Assembly (NCBI GenBank): GCA_017938245.1
Contig: JAGBBX010000017.1
Span: 1 to 64,000, forward strand
DNA length: 64,000 nt
Source: Bacteroidaceae bacterium
Lineage (GTDB): Bacteria; Bacteroidota; Bacteroidia; Bacteroidales; Bacteroidaceae
Direction: 5' to 3'
Shown here: positions 37,021 to 46,030 of the stretch, piece by piece
Layout: each line of letters opens with the position of its first letter
Position numbering within the stretch: the stretch's first letter is position 1
Program-made: the position numbers and the translations under genes
Notes under the pieces: model-generated
The model's database searches: none
Told to the model about the DNA's origin: nothing
Seen by the model: only the letters and a program-made list of their open reading frames with translations

Positions 37021-38712
37021 TTACTTATTCAGTTCGGTAAGACGAGCATCGGCATCGGGATGACCATACTCTTTTGCCTTTAAAAGTGCAGTCTGCGCCG
37101 ACTCCTTATCATCCTTTGCCATATAACATCTTCCCATAAGATAGTGAACATCGGGACTCTCGGGCAGAAGCGTTGCTGCACGTTCCAATGCCACAAGAGC
37201 CTCATCAACCATCTTAACTCGATAACACAAACGTCCTTTCTCTATGAAATAGATAGGTTCCTCGGGTGCCAAAGATATTGCCCGTTCAATATCTTCAAGT
37301 GCCTGACGGAACATCTTTGCATCATACTCGGCCTGCTCACGCATATAGTAGAAAGGAGCAGCAAGCTTACCCTCGCGCAGCGACTCGTACCTGTTAAAGT
37401 CGAGTACAGCAGCACGAGCACGTCCAGCCTTATGTTTCAGCATAGCGCTATTGAGTATATAAGGAGCCATTGCCTCAACAGGCAACGACCCAAATGTGGC
37501 AACGGCACTATCCATCAGCACAATAGCTTCATCAATTTCGCCAAGCACCTCTTTGCATTTCGAGGCCGCTGCATATACATCGGCACTACTCATATTGGTA
37601 TTCGACAACGCCACGTAGCAGTCGAATGCCTCGGCATACTTACCCTTTGCAAAGAGCAACTCGGCCTTATGCTGAATATATAGCGGTTCACTCTTAACAC
37701 TCAGTGCCTTGTCAATGTTCTCAATGGCACAATCGACAAAAGCCATTGCAGTCTCATCATTCAGGGCATAACGCGCTACTGCACTGACAAACACCTTGGA
37801 AATATTGTAATACACATCGTCGCTATTTGGAGCTAAGCGCAATGCCGTATCCCACTCGTCACGAGCCTTCTCAAAGGCACTGTCGGCAATGGCATAATAC
37901 TCGGCAAGCATAAGATGCCCCTCGTAGCTTTGTGGATAATCCCGATTATAATCGGCAAGAGGAGTAAGAAACTGCTCCTTTTTATCGCTATATGCCAACC
38001 CCTGTAGCAGATAGAGCGTGGTGAGCGCCTCTTTCTGTGTAGCAGGCAGAGCACGAGAGATACCTATGCGACTGAATAGCGAACTATTGTATGTAAGCGA
38101 AGTAGTCGACAGATTACTTGCAAGCGAAACTGCAACAGCATAACAACGTAAGGAGTCGGCAGCCGATACAGGCTGCATAAGTGCCACCAGCCTACCCGAA
38201 GCATCTACCACAGGCGCCGATAGCGAATTTTCGTGCATCCTGTTGTTGAAAGTATAATAAGAGACACCCGACACTGTAGAAACCTCGGCAACAGTAAGCG
38301 GCAGAATGACTCCACTCTTCTTTTTGCCATAAGAGACCATATACAACGAAGCACCTGTGTCTGCGGCACCGTTGGCAATGGTAAGCGGCTGTATCTTCTT
38401 ATCCCACGCAGCACGTACCCTTATACAATCGTAAATATCGTCGGCGCCTACCACACGTTCAATGGGACGTATCTTTCCCGCGGGGTCGATACACACCGCA
38501 CTATCGGCATCAAGAAAAAGCGAATACGACGATAATATATCGCCCTTTTCACCTGCAAAAACACCAATACCACTTCGCAACAACGTACCATCCTTATACA
38601 CAAGTATGCTGACAACCGATTTTCGTGCAGCAGCAACATCCTTTGGTTCCTTTGCAGCAAATAACGCGCTTGTAGCAAACAGTATAAACAACAGAAAATT
38701 AAATACTCTCAT
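37021..38712 (-). CDS. Exported trypsin-like pseudoprotease fused to TPR repeats
   Basis: 563 residues. Residues 1-20 are a signal peptide. Residues 25-190 follow the trypsin/Deg pattern (VSILVYKDGTLLRSGIGVFAGEKGDILSS, then YDCIRV, then APVVDASGRLVALMQ). The catalytic His position reads Ser64 and the Ser position of the GNSGGP loop reads Leu164, so no activity is expected; Asp95 may remain. From about residue 200 to the end, TPR-like helical repeats dominate (VYYNISKVF, LYIQHKAELLFAKGKYAEAF, PIYFIEKGRLCYR, PDVHYLMGRCYMAKDDKESA). It is likely a periplasmic scaffold. Ten nt before the rlmB-type gene. Confidence 0.8.
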   Translation of the reverse strand: MRVFNFLLFILFATSALFAAKEPKDVAAARKSVVSILVYKDGTLLRSGIGVFAGEKGDILSSYSLFLDADSAVCIDPAGKIRPIERVVGADDIYDCIRVRAAWDKKIQPLTIANGAADTGASLYMVSYGKKKSGVILPLTVAEVSTVSGVSYYTFNNRMHENSLSAPVVDASGRLVALMQPVSAADSLRCYAVAVSLASNLSTTSLTYNSSLFSRIGISRALPATQKEALTTLYLLQGLAYSDKKEQFLTPLADYNRDYPQSYEGHLMLAEYYAIADSAFEKARDEWDTALRLAPNSDDVYYNISKVFVSAVARYALNDETAMAFVDCAIENIDKALSVKSEPLYIQHKAELLFAKGKYAEAFDCYVALSNTNMSSADVYAAASKCKEVLGEIDEAIVLMDSAVATFGSLPVEAMAPYILNSAMLKHKAGRARAAVLDFNRYESLREGKLAAPFYYMREQAEYDAKMFRQALEDIERAISLAPEEPIYFIEKGRLCYRVKMVDEALVALERAATLLPESPDVHYLMGRCYMAKDDKESAQTALLKAKEYGHPDADARLTELNK

Positions 38713-38721
38713 AATAAGATA

Positions 38722-39468
38722 TTATTCGGTAAGATGACGTTGGCGCACAGCCTCGTAAAGTATAACAGCAGTAGCAACCGACACATTAAGCGACTCTATG
38801 TTTCCAAACTGGGGAATAGAGACCCAATCGTCGCACAGACGCAGATGCTCTACAGGGATTCCCGTATCCTCGGCGCCCATAACAACACAGACAGGCTCGG
38901 TGTAGTTACTCTTTGTATAGTTCATCGTACCCTTCTCGGTCGCACATACAATGCGTATACCCGACTCCTTAAGATAGCGAAGCGTCTCGGTTATATTCTT
39001 CTCGCGGCATACGGGCAGTGTGTGCAGCGCTCCCGCCGAAGTCTTAACCGCATCGGCATTAACGGTTACACTGTTGTGAGCAGGAATAATAATAGCATCT
39101 ACTCCTGCACAATCGCAGGTTCGGGCAATTGAACCAAAGTTACGCACATCGGTAATACCATCGAGAAGTACTAAGAAAGGCACCTTTCCCTCCTCGTACA
39201 AGGTTGGAACAACCGTGTCGACGTGGGCATACTCCACAGCCGAGATAAATGCAATCACACCCTGATGGTTCTTACGTGTTATGCGATTAAGTTTCTCTAC
39301 CGGCACACGCACCACAGGAATTGTACGTCCTTTTAGAGCAGCGAAAAGCTCACGCGAAAGTTCACTCTGAATATCGCGTTTAACAAGAATTTTATCAACC
39401 TCTTTTCCAGCCTCAAGTGCCTCGAGTACTGCACGTACTCCAAAAATCATTTCGTTACTGTTTACCAT
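38722..39468 (-). CDS. rlmB: RlmB/TrmH-family rRNA 2'-O-methyltransferase
   Basis: 248 residues. An N-terminal substrate-binding domain (FGVRAVLEALEAGKEVDKILV) is followed by the SPOUT knot domain with motif 1 NFGSIARTCDCAG near 112-124, motif 2 VMGAEDTGIP near 193 and motif 3 SLNVSVATAVILYEAVRQR near 225. RlmB methylates G2251 of 23S rRNA; TrmH-family paralogues are hard to separate by eye, so the exact site is inferred. Separated from recN by 67 nt. Confidence 0.88.
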   Translation of the reverse strand: MVNSNEMIFGVRAVLEALEAGKEVDKILVKRDIQSELSRELFAALKGRTIPVVRVPVEKLNRITRKNHQGVIAFISAVEYAHVDTVVPTLYEEGKVPFLVLLDGITDVRNFGSIARTCDCAGVDAIIIPAHNSVTVNADAVKTSAGALHTLPVCREKNITETLRYLKESGIRIVCATEKGTMNYTKSNYTEPVCVVMGAEDTGIPVEHLRLCDDWVSIPQFGNIESLNVSVATAVILYEAVRQRHLTE

Positions 39469-39535
39469 ATTTCTATTTTTCTTATTTCACATTAACCGGC
39501 TTTGTTTTATAAACTCACTTATGCTCGGCAAACAT

Positions 39536-41221
39536 TCATTGCTCTTGCTTATTCGTGGTTCTTGAGAGCAACAGACGTGCATTGTCAATAGCAGCATCGG
39601 TGAGGTTCTCTCCACTCATCATCTGTGCTATTTCGCGTACACGTTCCTCACCTCTAAGTTCTAAAATATTTGTCTTTGTACCGCCCTCGCTCTCCTCTTT
39701 ATACACTTTATAGTGTGCCGAGCCCAACGCGGCCACCTGAGGCAGGTGAGTAATGCTTATCACCTGATGTCCTGTGCCACCCATCTGCTGCATCAGACGT
39801 CCCATCCTCTCGGCAAGAACACCCGATATACCGGTGTCAATCTCATCGAAGATAAGGGTAGGTTGCTGTACTGTATCGGCAATGAGCGATTTTAGAGCCA
39901 GCATCACACGCGCCATCTCTCCACCCGACGCAACCTCGGATAGCGGCTGCATAGGACTAATGCTGTTTGCCGAGAAAAGAAATCTTACAATATCTGTTCC
40001 CTGCGACGTAAAATCGGGTGTCTCGGAGAACTCTACCCCGAAACGTATCATAGGCATTCCAAGAGTAACCAGTATAGCGGTAATCTTCTCCTCGAGCCTG
40101 GCAGCAGCCTCGCGACGCTTTGCTGTGAGCTTGGCAGCAGCCTCAGCAGTCAGCTTGGCACACTTCTTAAGTTGCTTCTCTAATTGTGCAATCTCTTCAT
40201 CGCCCCCCTCGATGTGTTGTAGTTTCTCGCGCATTTTTTCTATCAGCGCAAGCAGCTCCTTTAATGTGTCGACACGATGTTTCTTAAGAAGGTCGTATAT
40301 TGAAGATAGGCGGCGGTCGACAAACTCGAGTCTATCGGGTAAAAAGGTCACTCTCTCGGCTCGACTGCCTATCTCGCCACAACAATCTTTCAGTTCTATA
40401 TAATTAGCCTCTAACCTCTCGGAAAGTTCTGCTGCTGCAGGATAGTGCGAAGCCACTCGCGCAAGAGCCGATGCAGCATCGCGCAACTGTTGCACAATAT
40501 TAAACTCGCCATCACCATCTATCATATTCAGTGCTCCACAGAGTGCGGTTTTTATCTCTTCGGCGTGTGACAGCTCCATTTGCTCCTGTTCAAGTTCCTC
40601 TTGCTCATCCTCACGCAGCTCCAACGCATCTACCTCGCCAATCTGGAAACGTATAAAATCCTCGTCACGTCGACTCGCCTCGAACTCCTCGCGCAAACGG
40701 CCGAGTCTGCTACGAAGCCTTTTATAGTCGCTATACAAAGTAAGATAGTCGTTTAGCTCTCCCTCTCCCGTCGAGAGTGTATCAAGAACATCAAGTTGAA
40801 AATTCCTATCGCCCAACAGCAAATTCTGATGCTGCGAGTGAATATCGAGCAACGAATTTCCTAGCTCCTTGAGTTGAGTCACTGTAACGGGAGTATCATT
40901 TATAAATGCTCGACTGCGTCCCGAAGTCGATACCTCGCGACGTATTATGCACTCGGTCTCGTCGTAGTCAAGGTCATTCGCCTCAAAGAATGACTGCAAA
41001 CTATACCCCGTAAGGTCGAAGAGACCCTCTATTGTGCAACGGTTAGCTCCCTCGCGCACCATCTTGGCATCGGAACGTTGTCCCAGCATCATCGAGATTG
41101 CACCCAAAAGCACCGATTTTCCCGTTCCCGTCTCTCCTGTAATAACAGAAAAACCATTGGAAAAACCTATTTCAAGATGATCGATAAGAGCAAAATTATC
41201 TATTTTCAGTGATTTAAGCAT
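39536..41221 (-). CDS. recN: DNA repair protein RecN
   Basis: 561 residues, SMC-like ATPase. Walker A GETGTGKSVL starts at residue 29. A long central coiled coil follows (about 150-370, rich in Glu/Leu, e.g. REDEQEELEQEQMEL). The ABC signature SGGEMARVMLAL is near 434 and Walker B LIFDEIDTGISG near 462. RecN acts early in double-strand break repair. It lies 9 nt after the coaBC-DUF4835 gene, in the same order seen in other Bacteroidales. Confidence 0.96.
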   Translation of the reverse strand: MLKSLKIDNFALIDHLEIGFSNGFSVITGETGTGKSVLLGAISMMLGQRSDAKMVREGANRCTIEGLFDLTGYSLQSFFEANDLDYDETECIIRREVSTSGRSRAFINDTPVTVTQLKELGNSLLDIHSQHQNLLLGDRNFQLDVLDTLSTGEGELNDYLTLYSDYKRLRSRLGRLREEFEASRRDEDFIRFQIGEVDALELREDEQEELEQEQMELSHAEEIKTALCGALNMIDGDGEFNIVQQLRDAASALARVASHYPAAAELSERLEANYIELKDCCGEIGSRAERVTFLPDRLEFVDRRLSSIYDLLKKHRVDTLKELLALIEKMREKLQHIEGGDEEIAQLEKQLKKCAKLTAEAAAKLTAKRREAAARLEEKITAILVTLGMPMIRFGVEFSETPDFTSQGTDIVRFLFSANSISPMQPLSEVASGGEMARVMLALKSLIADTVQQPTLIFDEIDTGISGVLAERMGRLMQQMGGTGHQVISITHLPQVAALGSAHYKVYKEESEGGTKTNILELRGEERVREIAQMMSGENLTDAAIDNARLLLSRTTNKQEQ

Positions 41222-41230
41222 AGCCTTTTA

Positions 41231-43309
41231 TTAGCGTGTTCTAAGTATCCTGTTCCAAGTTTCCGACTGCGATGGGTTAATCTCGGAGAGAATCTTTACA
41301 ACCCCTTTTTTCTCGGACTCACCACCCTCAAACGAATAGATATTGGCAATTTCATCTTTCTTATACTCGGTGAAGAGTTTTGTGATATACGCAAGCGGAC
41401 GGTTATTATATGCCTCTTGCAACATAGAGATAGACTCTGTTATCACCTTACGTCCACCCTCGGCATCCTTGAACATTGTATCGAGTCCCAGACGATGATA
41501 CCTGTAATAGAGTCGACGAAGCGGCTCCATTGCACCATTCATATAATCGTCTATTACCGTATAGCGATTGTTATTGCTGCTTCCTGCACGCCAGCCACTG
41601 TCGCCAAGATTCTGTGCGTTATTGGCAATATTGAGCGCTCGGTTCAGAAAGTCACTACCGCCCAACTCTCCCATTGAATCCATATCAAGGCCAATGATAA
41701 GATAGACATAAAAGGCAATTACTGCCGTCAGATTATTATCAAGATTATCATCGTTAAACTCCAACCTATCGTAAGGTTGATAAGTGAACCTGATACCCTT
41801 ATCCTCATATTTAAACAGAATCGACGAATATGTCGAGCCGAATACCGGTCGTGACCCCTGCACCATAAGCGAACAGGTAAACGAGCCATCATCCTTATAG
41901 GAGTCTACGATAAACGTAAAATTACAGGTTATACGTTCTTGCTCTTCATAGGTATAATCGGTCCATTTACGATTGTTTATAAATTCGGTAAGAGCATCTT
42001 TCAACACCGTAAAAACCTCGGTATTTGTTCCTTGTACTTTTGAGGTATTAAGCGCCACCGTAGCATTAAGTTCCTGCGCCTCTATGCTCAATGGAGCAAA
42101 CATCAACAATAGAACCATAAAAAGCCGAGCAAGATGTGCAACAATGTCACGCGCAACCTCGCTCTTGCTCTTTAGAGGATACTCTGCTGCCCCCTCATCG
42201 TCAATGATGGTAACTTTGTTTGTATCCACCGCAAATCCCGCCCCTTTATCCTCGAGCGAGTTAAGCACAATAAAATCGAGGTTCTTCTTTTTTAATTTAA
42301 GACGGGCATTTGCCTCGCCGTCGTTTGTCTCGAGCGCAAAGCCGCCGAGCAACTGCCCTTTGCGCTTAGCGGCACCAAGAGTCGCCGCAATATCGGGATT
42401 AGCCTCAAGCTCTATTGTCATATTATCCTCGGTACGCTTTATCTTTTTGTCGGCCTGCACCGATGGTCGGTAGTCGGCAACAGCAGCGCTGAGGATGGCA
42501 GCGTCGCACCCCTCGAAAGCCTCTACAGCAGCAGTATGCATCTCACGTGCCGACTCAACATCCACACGATTGATTGTCGCGTGTGGAGTAGGCAGAGAGA
42601 CCGGTCCCGCAACAAGCGTAACCTCGGCACCCATAAGCGCACACTCCCTTGCAATGGCAAATCCCATCTTTCCCGATGAGTAGTTACCAATGAAACGAAC
42701 AGGGTCTATTTTCTCGTATGTGGGGCCGGCCGTTACCAGCACCCTCTTACCGGCAAGAGGCCCCGAGAGAAAAAAACGCTTTTTCAACTGCTCGATAATA
42801 TTCTGAGGCTCCTCCATACGCCCCTTGCCCTTTAGATGACTCGCAAGTTCGCCCTCGCCCGGCTCAATTATATAATTGCCATATGCGCGAAGCACATCCA
42901 GATTGCGTTGTGTCGAAGGATGAGCATACATATCAAGATCCATAGCAGGAGCCACTAGTACCGGCGCCTTCATCGACAGATAAGTGGTAACAAGCAGATT
43001 ATCGGCAATACCACCCGCCATCTTGCCTATTGTAGATGCTGTAGCCGGGGCTATTATCATAGCATCGGCCCACAGTCCCAGCTCGACGTGGCTGTTCCAA
43101 GCACCGTCGCCCGAATGAAAGAACTCACTCAACACAGGACGCCCCGAAAGCGTCGACAGCGTAAGCGGAGTAATAAACTCCTTTGCCGACGGCGTCATTA
43201 CAACCTGAACCTCGGCACCCTCTTTTACAAGCAAGCGCACCAGTAATGCCGCCTTATAAGCCGCAATGCTACCGGTCACTCCCAGCACAATTTTCTTTCC
43301 TTTCAGCAT
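41231..43309 (-). CDS. coaBC: CoaBC fused in frame to DUF4835
   Basis: 692 residues in one open frame. Residues 1-395 are the bifunctional CoA enzyme: the CoaC flavoprotein (GVTGSIAAYKA near 10-20, PAMDLDMY near 121-128) decarboxylates phosphopantothenoylcysteine, and CoaB (VTAGPTYEKIDPVRFIGNYSSGKMG near 192-216, with AAVADYRP) makes it. Residues about 398-692 are a DUF4835 domain (ELNATVALNTSKVQGTN, IGLDMDSMGELGG, NNRPLAYITKLF). In relatives known to me these are two adjacent genes, DUF4835 with its own signal peptide. Here no stop separates them. A hydrophobic stretch (about 393-410) containing a Met at 398 (codon at 42118) marks the junction. Internal initiation there could still give a separate exported protein. 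Confidence 0.9.
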   Translation of the reverse strand: MLKGKKIVLGVTGSIAAYKAALLVRLLVKEGAEVQVVMTPSAKEFITPLTLSTLSGRPVLSEFFHSGDGAWNSHVELGLWADAMIIAPATASTIGKMAGGIADNLLVTTYLSMKAPVLVAPAMDLDMYAHPSTQRNLDVLRAYGNYIIEPGEGELASHLKGKGRMEEPQNIIEQLKKRFFLSGPLAGKRVLVTAGPTYEKIDPVRFIGNYSSGKMGFAIARECALMGAEVTLVAGPVSLPTPHATINRVDVESAREMHTAAVEAFEGCDAAILSAAVADYRPSVQADKKIKRTEDNMTIELEANPDIAATLGAAKRKGQLLGGFALETNDGEANARLKLKKKNLDFIVLNSLEDKGAGFAVDTNKVTIIDDEGAAEYPLKSKSEVARDIVAHLARLFMVLLLMFAPLSIEAQELNATVALNTSKVQGTNTEVFTVLKDALTEFINNRKWTDYTYEEQERITCNFTFIVDSYKDDGSFTCSLMVQGSRPVFGSTYSSILFKYEDKGIRFTYQPYDRLEFNDDNLDNNLTAVIAFYVYLIIGLDMDSMGELGGSDFLNRALNIANNAQNLGDSGWRAGSSNNNRYTVIDDYMNGAMEPLRRLYYRYHRLGLDTMFKDAEGGRKVITESISMLQEAYNNRPLAYITKLFTEYKKDEIANIYSFEGGESEKKGVVKILSEINPSQSETWNRILRTR

Positions 43310-43321
43310 ACTCTATTGCTT

Positions 43322-44092
43322 TTATTTTTTCATTCCACGCAGTTTGATGCGTGTAAGTGCCTGCTTAGTGTTCAGCGGAAAATCACCGTTCATAATCCAA
43401 GCATAATAACTCGGGTCGCGCGCAAGCACAACATCCACTCTCTCGCCCTTATATTTACCAAAGTTTATAAGTTCATTGCCCGCGTCATCATATACCATTC
43501 GTCCTGCAAAATCGACATTACGTGTAAACGAAGAGAACTGCGAGAGAAACTCCATATCATTCTTCAGCACCTCGGGATAGTGGTCGAGCTGTGCTTTAAG
43601 AATCTCATACGTTGCACGGGTATCGGCAAGGGCACTATGAGCATTTACCAGCTCGGCACCACAGTAGAACTTATATGCCGCCGACAGGGTACGCTGCTCT
43701 AATTTGTGATAAATCACCTGCACATCAATCGCACGGTGGCGAGTGAGGTCTATATCTACCTGCGCACGCAAAAACTCCTCGGCAAGCATCGGAAGGTCAA
43801 AGCGGTTCGAGTTGAATCCTGCAATATCGCACCCCATAAAATCATTTGCAATATCCTTTGCCACATCCTTGAAGAGGGGACAATCCTTTACATCCTCGTC
43901 TTTAATTCCGTGAACAGCCGACGACTGCTCAGGGATGTGCATACCGGGATTTATACGCATCGTGCGCGATACCTCGTTACCATTTGGCCACACCTTAATG
44001 TAGCATATCTCCACAATGTGGTCTTTTGACACATCAACACCGGTTGTCTCCAGGTCGAAAAAAATTATAGGGTTTTTAAGATTTAATTCCAT
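43322..44092 (-). CDS. DnaQ-like 3'-5' exonuclease
   Basis: 256 residues. DEDDh exonuclease fold: Exo I FFDLETTGVD with Asp13 and Glu15, Exo II GFNSNRFDLPML near 100, Exo III HSALADTRATYE near 153. The C-terminal part has a short module (LINFGKYKGERVDVVL then DPSYYAWIMNGDFPLNTKQALTRI) often found in Bacteroidota DnaQ-like proteins. It may proofread for the replicase or act in repair. Downstream of dnaN with a 106-nt gap that contains a hairpin, and 12 nt upstream of coaBC. Confidence 0.9.
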   Translation of the reverse strand: MELNLKNPIIFFDLETTGVDVSKDHIVEICYIKVWPNGNEVSRTMRINPGMHIPEQSSAVHGIKDEDVKDCPLFKDVAKDIANDFMGCDIAGFNSNRFDLPMLAEEFLRAQVDIDLTRHRAIDVQVIYHKLEQRTLSAAYKFYCGAELVNAHSALADTRATYEILKAQLDHYPEVLKNDMEFLSQFSSFTRNVDFAGRMVYDDAGNELINFGKYKGERVDVVLARDPSYYAWIMNGDFPLNTKQALTRIKLRGMKK

Positions 44093-44134
44093 AGCGTGTC
44101 TGTTTTAATTTGCTCTTTATTTATTAAGACATTA

Positions 44135-44178
44135 AGAGGATGTGTCAAAATAAAATTTTGCCGCACCCTCTTTTTTTT
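44135..44178. repeat. Imperfect hairpin after dnaN
   Basis: Arms at 44135-44151 and 44154-44171 (AGAGG.TG.G.CAAAAT and complement, with G-T pairs and mismatches) are followed on the plus strand by eight T. The T run is on the wrong side for minus-strand transcription from dnaN. It may be a dispersed Bacteroidales-type hairpin repeat or an attenuator between dnaN and the exonuclease gene. Confidence 0.4.
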
Positions 44179-44198
44179 GTTATTCAAGAAGCCCTTAC

Positions 44199-45323
44199 CT
44201 ACTCTGTAATCATCACAGGCAGAAGCAACATCAACAATTCCTGATTCTCTTTCTGCCCGGCAGGAACGATTACACCTGCACGTGAGGGGTCGGCAAGTTC
44301 TATCACTACATCCTGTCCCGGAATATTATTCAGCATATCAATGAGTAGCGATGCGCGGAAACCAATGTTCATAGGAACACTGTCGTAGCTGCAAGTTATG
44401 CTCTCCTCGGCCGAGGTAGAAAAATCGGTATCCTGAGCCGAAATAACCATCTTACCACTCTCTATGTGCAATTTTATCAAACTCACCTGTGAAGAGAATA
44501 TAGCCACACGACGCAACGTACCAATGAGTGCAGTCCTGTCTACAATAAGTTTATGCGGATTATTCTGTGGAATTACCGCATTGTAGTTGGGGTAACGAGA
44601 GTCGAGCAGACGGCAAACAAGCTCATACTCGCCCATTGTAAATGTAGCAAAGCGACCGTCGAACTCAAGCGCAACCTCTTCCTGCTCGTCCTTACTCAAA
44701 AGATTCTTGAGCAGAGTAGCAGGCTTTTTGGGAAGAATAAACGCCGATTTTTCGGCACCTGTAACCGAGTAGTCGCGGCAACGAGCCAATTTATGACCAT
44801 CCGATGCTACAAATGTCACATTCTCGGGAGTGAAATCAAAATATATACCACACATTGCAGGACGAATCTCATCGTCGGCAGCAGCAAAGAGCGAACAAGA
44901 GATACCACTTGAGAGTACACTGTTAGGTATTGAAATCTTTACAGCACCCTCGCCCATAACAGGAGCAGTAGGATACTCCTCGGCATTCTGTCCAACCATA
45001 CTATATTTACCGTTCAGATAGTATATAGTAAGCTCAAGAGTTTCTTTGTTAACCTCGAAACGCAAGGGTTGCTCCGACACCTCTTTTAGCGAATCGATAA
45101 GAATCTTAGACGAAATTGCAAAGCTGAAATCCTCGGAACACTCAATTACATCGAACGAGGTGTTAAGAGTATTGTCGGGGTCCGAAGCAGTCAACGTAAG
45201 TCTTGTGCCACGCAACTCGAAAAGAAAACAATCGAGCACAGGGATAGTGTTCTTAGAGTTTATAACTCGACTGATAGTCTGCAAGCGCGACGATAAAAGG
45301 GAACTTGATACTGTAAAGTTCAT
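44199..45323 (-). CDS. dnaN: DNA polymerase III beta sliding clamp
   Basis: 374 residues, the normal length for the three-domain clamp. It starts MNFTVSSSLLSSRLQTISRVI, has the typical PVLDCFLFEL near 28, and ends in LMLLLPVMIT, the equivalent of the conserved C-terminal MPMRL segment that lines the hydrophobic protein-binding cleft. It tethers polymerase to DNA. A strong consensus promoter lies upstream, divergent from the DUF3127 gene. dnaA is not adjacent. Confidence 0.96.
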   Translation of the reverse strand: MNFTVSSSLLSSRLQTISRVINSKNTIPVLDCFLFELRGTRLTLTASDPDNTLNTSFDVIECSEDFSFAISSKILIDSLKEVSEQPLRFEVNKETLELTIYYLNGKYSMVGQNAEEYPTAPVMGEGAVKISIPNSVLSSGISCSLFAAADDEIRPAMCGIYFDFTPENVTFVASDGHKLARCRDYSVTGAEKSAFILPKKPATLLKNLLSKDEQEEVALEFDGRFATFTMGEYELVCRLLDSRYPNYNAVIPQNNPHKLIVDRTALIGTLRRVAIFSSQVSLIKLHIESGKMVISAQDTDFSTSAEESITCSYDSVPMNIGFRASLLIDMLNNIPGQDVVIELADPSRAGVIVPAGQKENQELLMLLLPVMITE

Positions 45324-45409
45324 AGTATTTGTTTTTTATATGTTTATTTCGATTATTCAGAATCTCCTAAAAAAAGTGCACACCATTACCGAATGCACAT
45401 ATTATTCTG

Positions 45410-45440
45410 CGAAGATAATGAAAAGAGGACTCAATACAAA
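45410..45440 (-). promoter_or_regulatory. dnaN promoter
   Basis: On the minus strand: TTTG (45440-45437), a 19-nt spacer, and TATCTTCG (45417-45410). Full Bacteroidota consensus. The dnaN ATG is 86 nt downstream. Confidence 0.7.
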
Positions 45441-45480
45441 GAAAGATTCCGATTTTATTTCTTAAAAATAGCTACAAATC

Positions 45481-45512
45481 TTCGTTTTTTTCAAAGAAAT
45501 GAATTACTTTCG
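45481..45512 (+). promoter_or_regulatory. Promoter of the DUF3127 gene
   Basis: TTCG at 45481-45484 (one base off TTTG), a 20-nt spacer, and TACTTTCG at 45505-45512. The ATG at 45533 is 20 nt beyond. Confidence 0.55.
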
Positions 45513-45532
45513 CCAAGTATTTGAATAGAATT

Positions 45533-45910
45533 ATGGAAATTACAGGAAAAATCATCGCAGTGCTGCCCGAGCGTGGCGGCGTATCAAAGACAGGTAACGA
45601 GTGGAAAACGCAGGAGTACGTGCTTGAGACACACGAGCAGTATCCCCGTAAAATATGCTTCAACGTATTTGGAGCCGACAAGATTGCACAGTTCAACATT
45701 CAGGTGGGCGAAGAGATGACCGTATCGTTCGACATCAATGCACGTGAGTACAACGGCCGTTGGTACAACGACATTCGTGCTTGGAAGGTAGAGCGTGGCG
45801 TAGCACCTGCTCCTGCTGTACCTTATGAGGCTGCACCTCAGGTAAACGCACCCAAGGTTACAGCACCCGACTTCAGCGCACAGGGCGAGGACGACGGTCT
45901 GCCCTTCTAA
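45533..45910 (+). CDS. DUF3127 OB-fold protein with an SSB-like acidic tip
   Basis: 125 residues from ATG at 45533 (a TTG at 45521 is in frame but lies against the promoter). Residues 1-88 form an OB-fold-like beta domain (MEITGKIIAVLPERGG, ICFNVFGADKIAQF, NGRWYNDIRAWKVE) of the DUF3127 family. A linker of Ala/Pro/Val (about 90-112) leads to a terminus reading GEDDGLPF. That closely resembles the DDDIPF tip by which SSB recruits repair proteins. The family's function is not known to me; single-stranded DNA binding is an inference. Monocistronic, with a terminator after. Confidence 0.85.
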   Translation: MEITGKIIAVLPERGGVSKTGNEWKTQEYVLETHEQYPRKICFNVFGADKIAQFNIQVGEEMTVSFDINAREYNGRWYNDIRAWKVERGVAPAPAVPYEAAPQVNAPKVTAPDFSAQGEDDGLPF

Positions 45911-45930
45911 AGAAACATAGCAACTATTTC

Positions 45931-45965
45931 AACAGACACTTTTTAATAGAGTGTCTGTTTTTTTT
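45931..45965 (+). terminator. Terminator of the DUF3127 gene
   Basis: A 10-bp stem AACAGACACT/AGTGTCTGTT (45931-45940 with 45950-45959) has a 9-nt loop and is followed by more T residues. Twenty nt after the stop. Confidence 0.8.
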
Positions 45966-46001
45966 GAAAAAGCCTAATAGACCGCGGGGCAAAAGTATTT
46001 T

Positions 46002-46024
46002 TGCTCGTTTGAGCAGTCGCCATT
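46002..46024. repeat. Short repeat, left copy, flanking the PadR/2TM genes
   Basis: GTTTGAGCAGTCGCCATT (46007-46024) recurs with one mismatch at 46938-46955 and, as an inverted copy, at 46919-46932. The first bases also form a small hairpin, TGCTC GTTT GAGCA (46002-46015), which on the minus strand is followed by an A/T-rich run and could weakly terminate the 2TM gene. Confidence 0.5.
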
Positions 46025-46030
46025 GTCATA

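Noticed and set aside
39774-40403. 209-codon open frame antisense to recN
   Set aside because: Ser/Arg-rich translation typical of reversed coiled-coil codons.
44135-44178. Terminator for dnaN
   Set aside because: The T run lies on the plus-strand side, which is wrong for the minus-strand dnaN transcript; kept only as a hairpin repeat.
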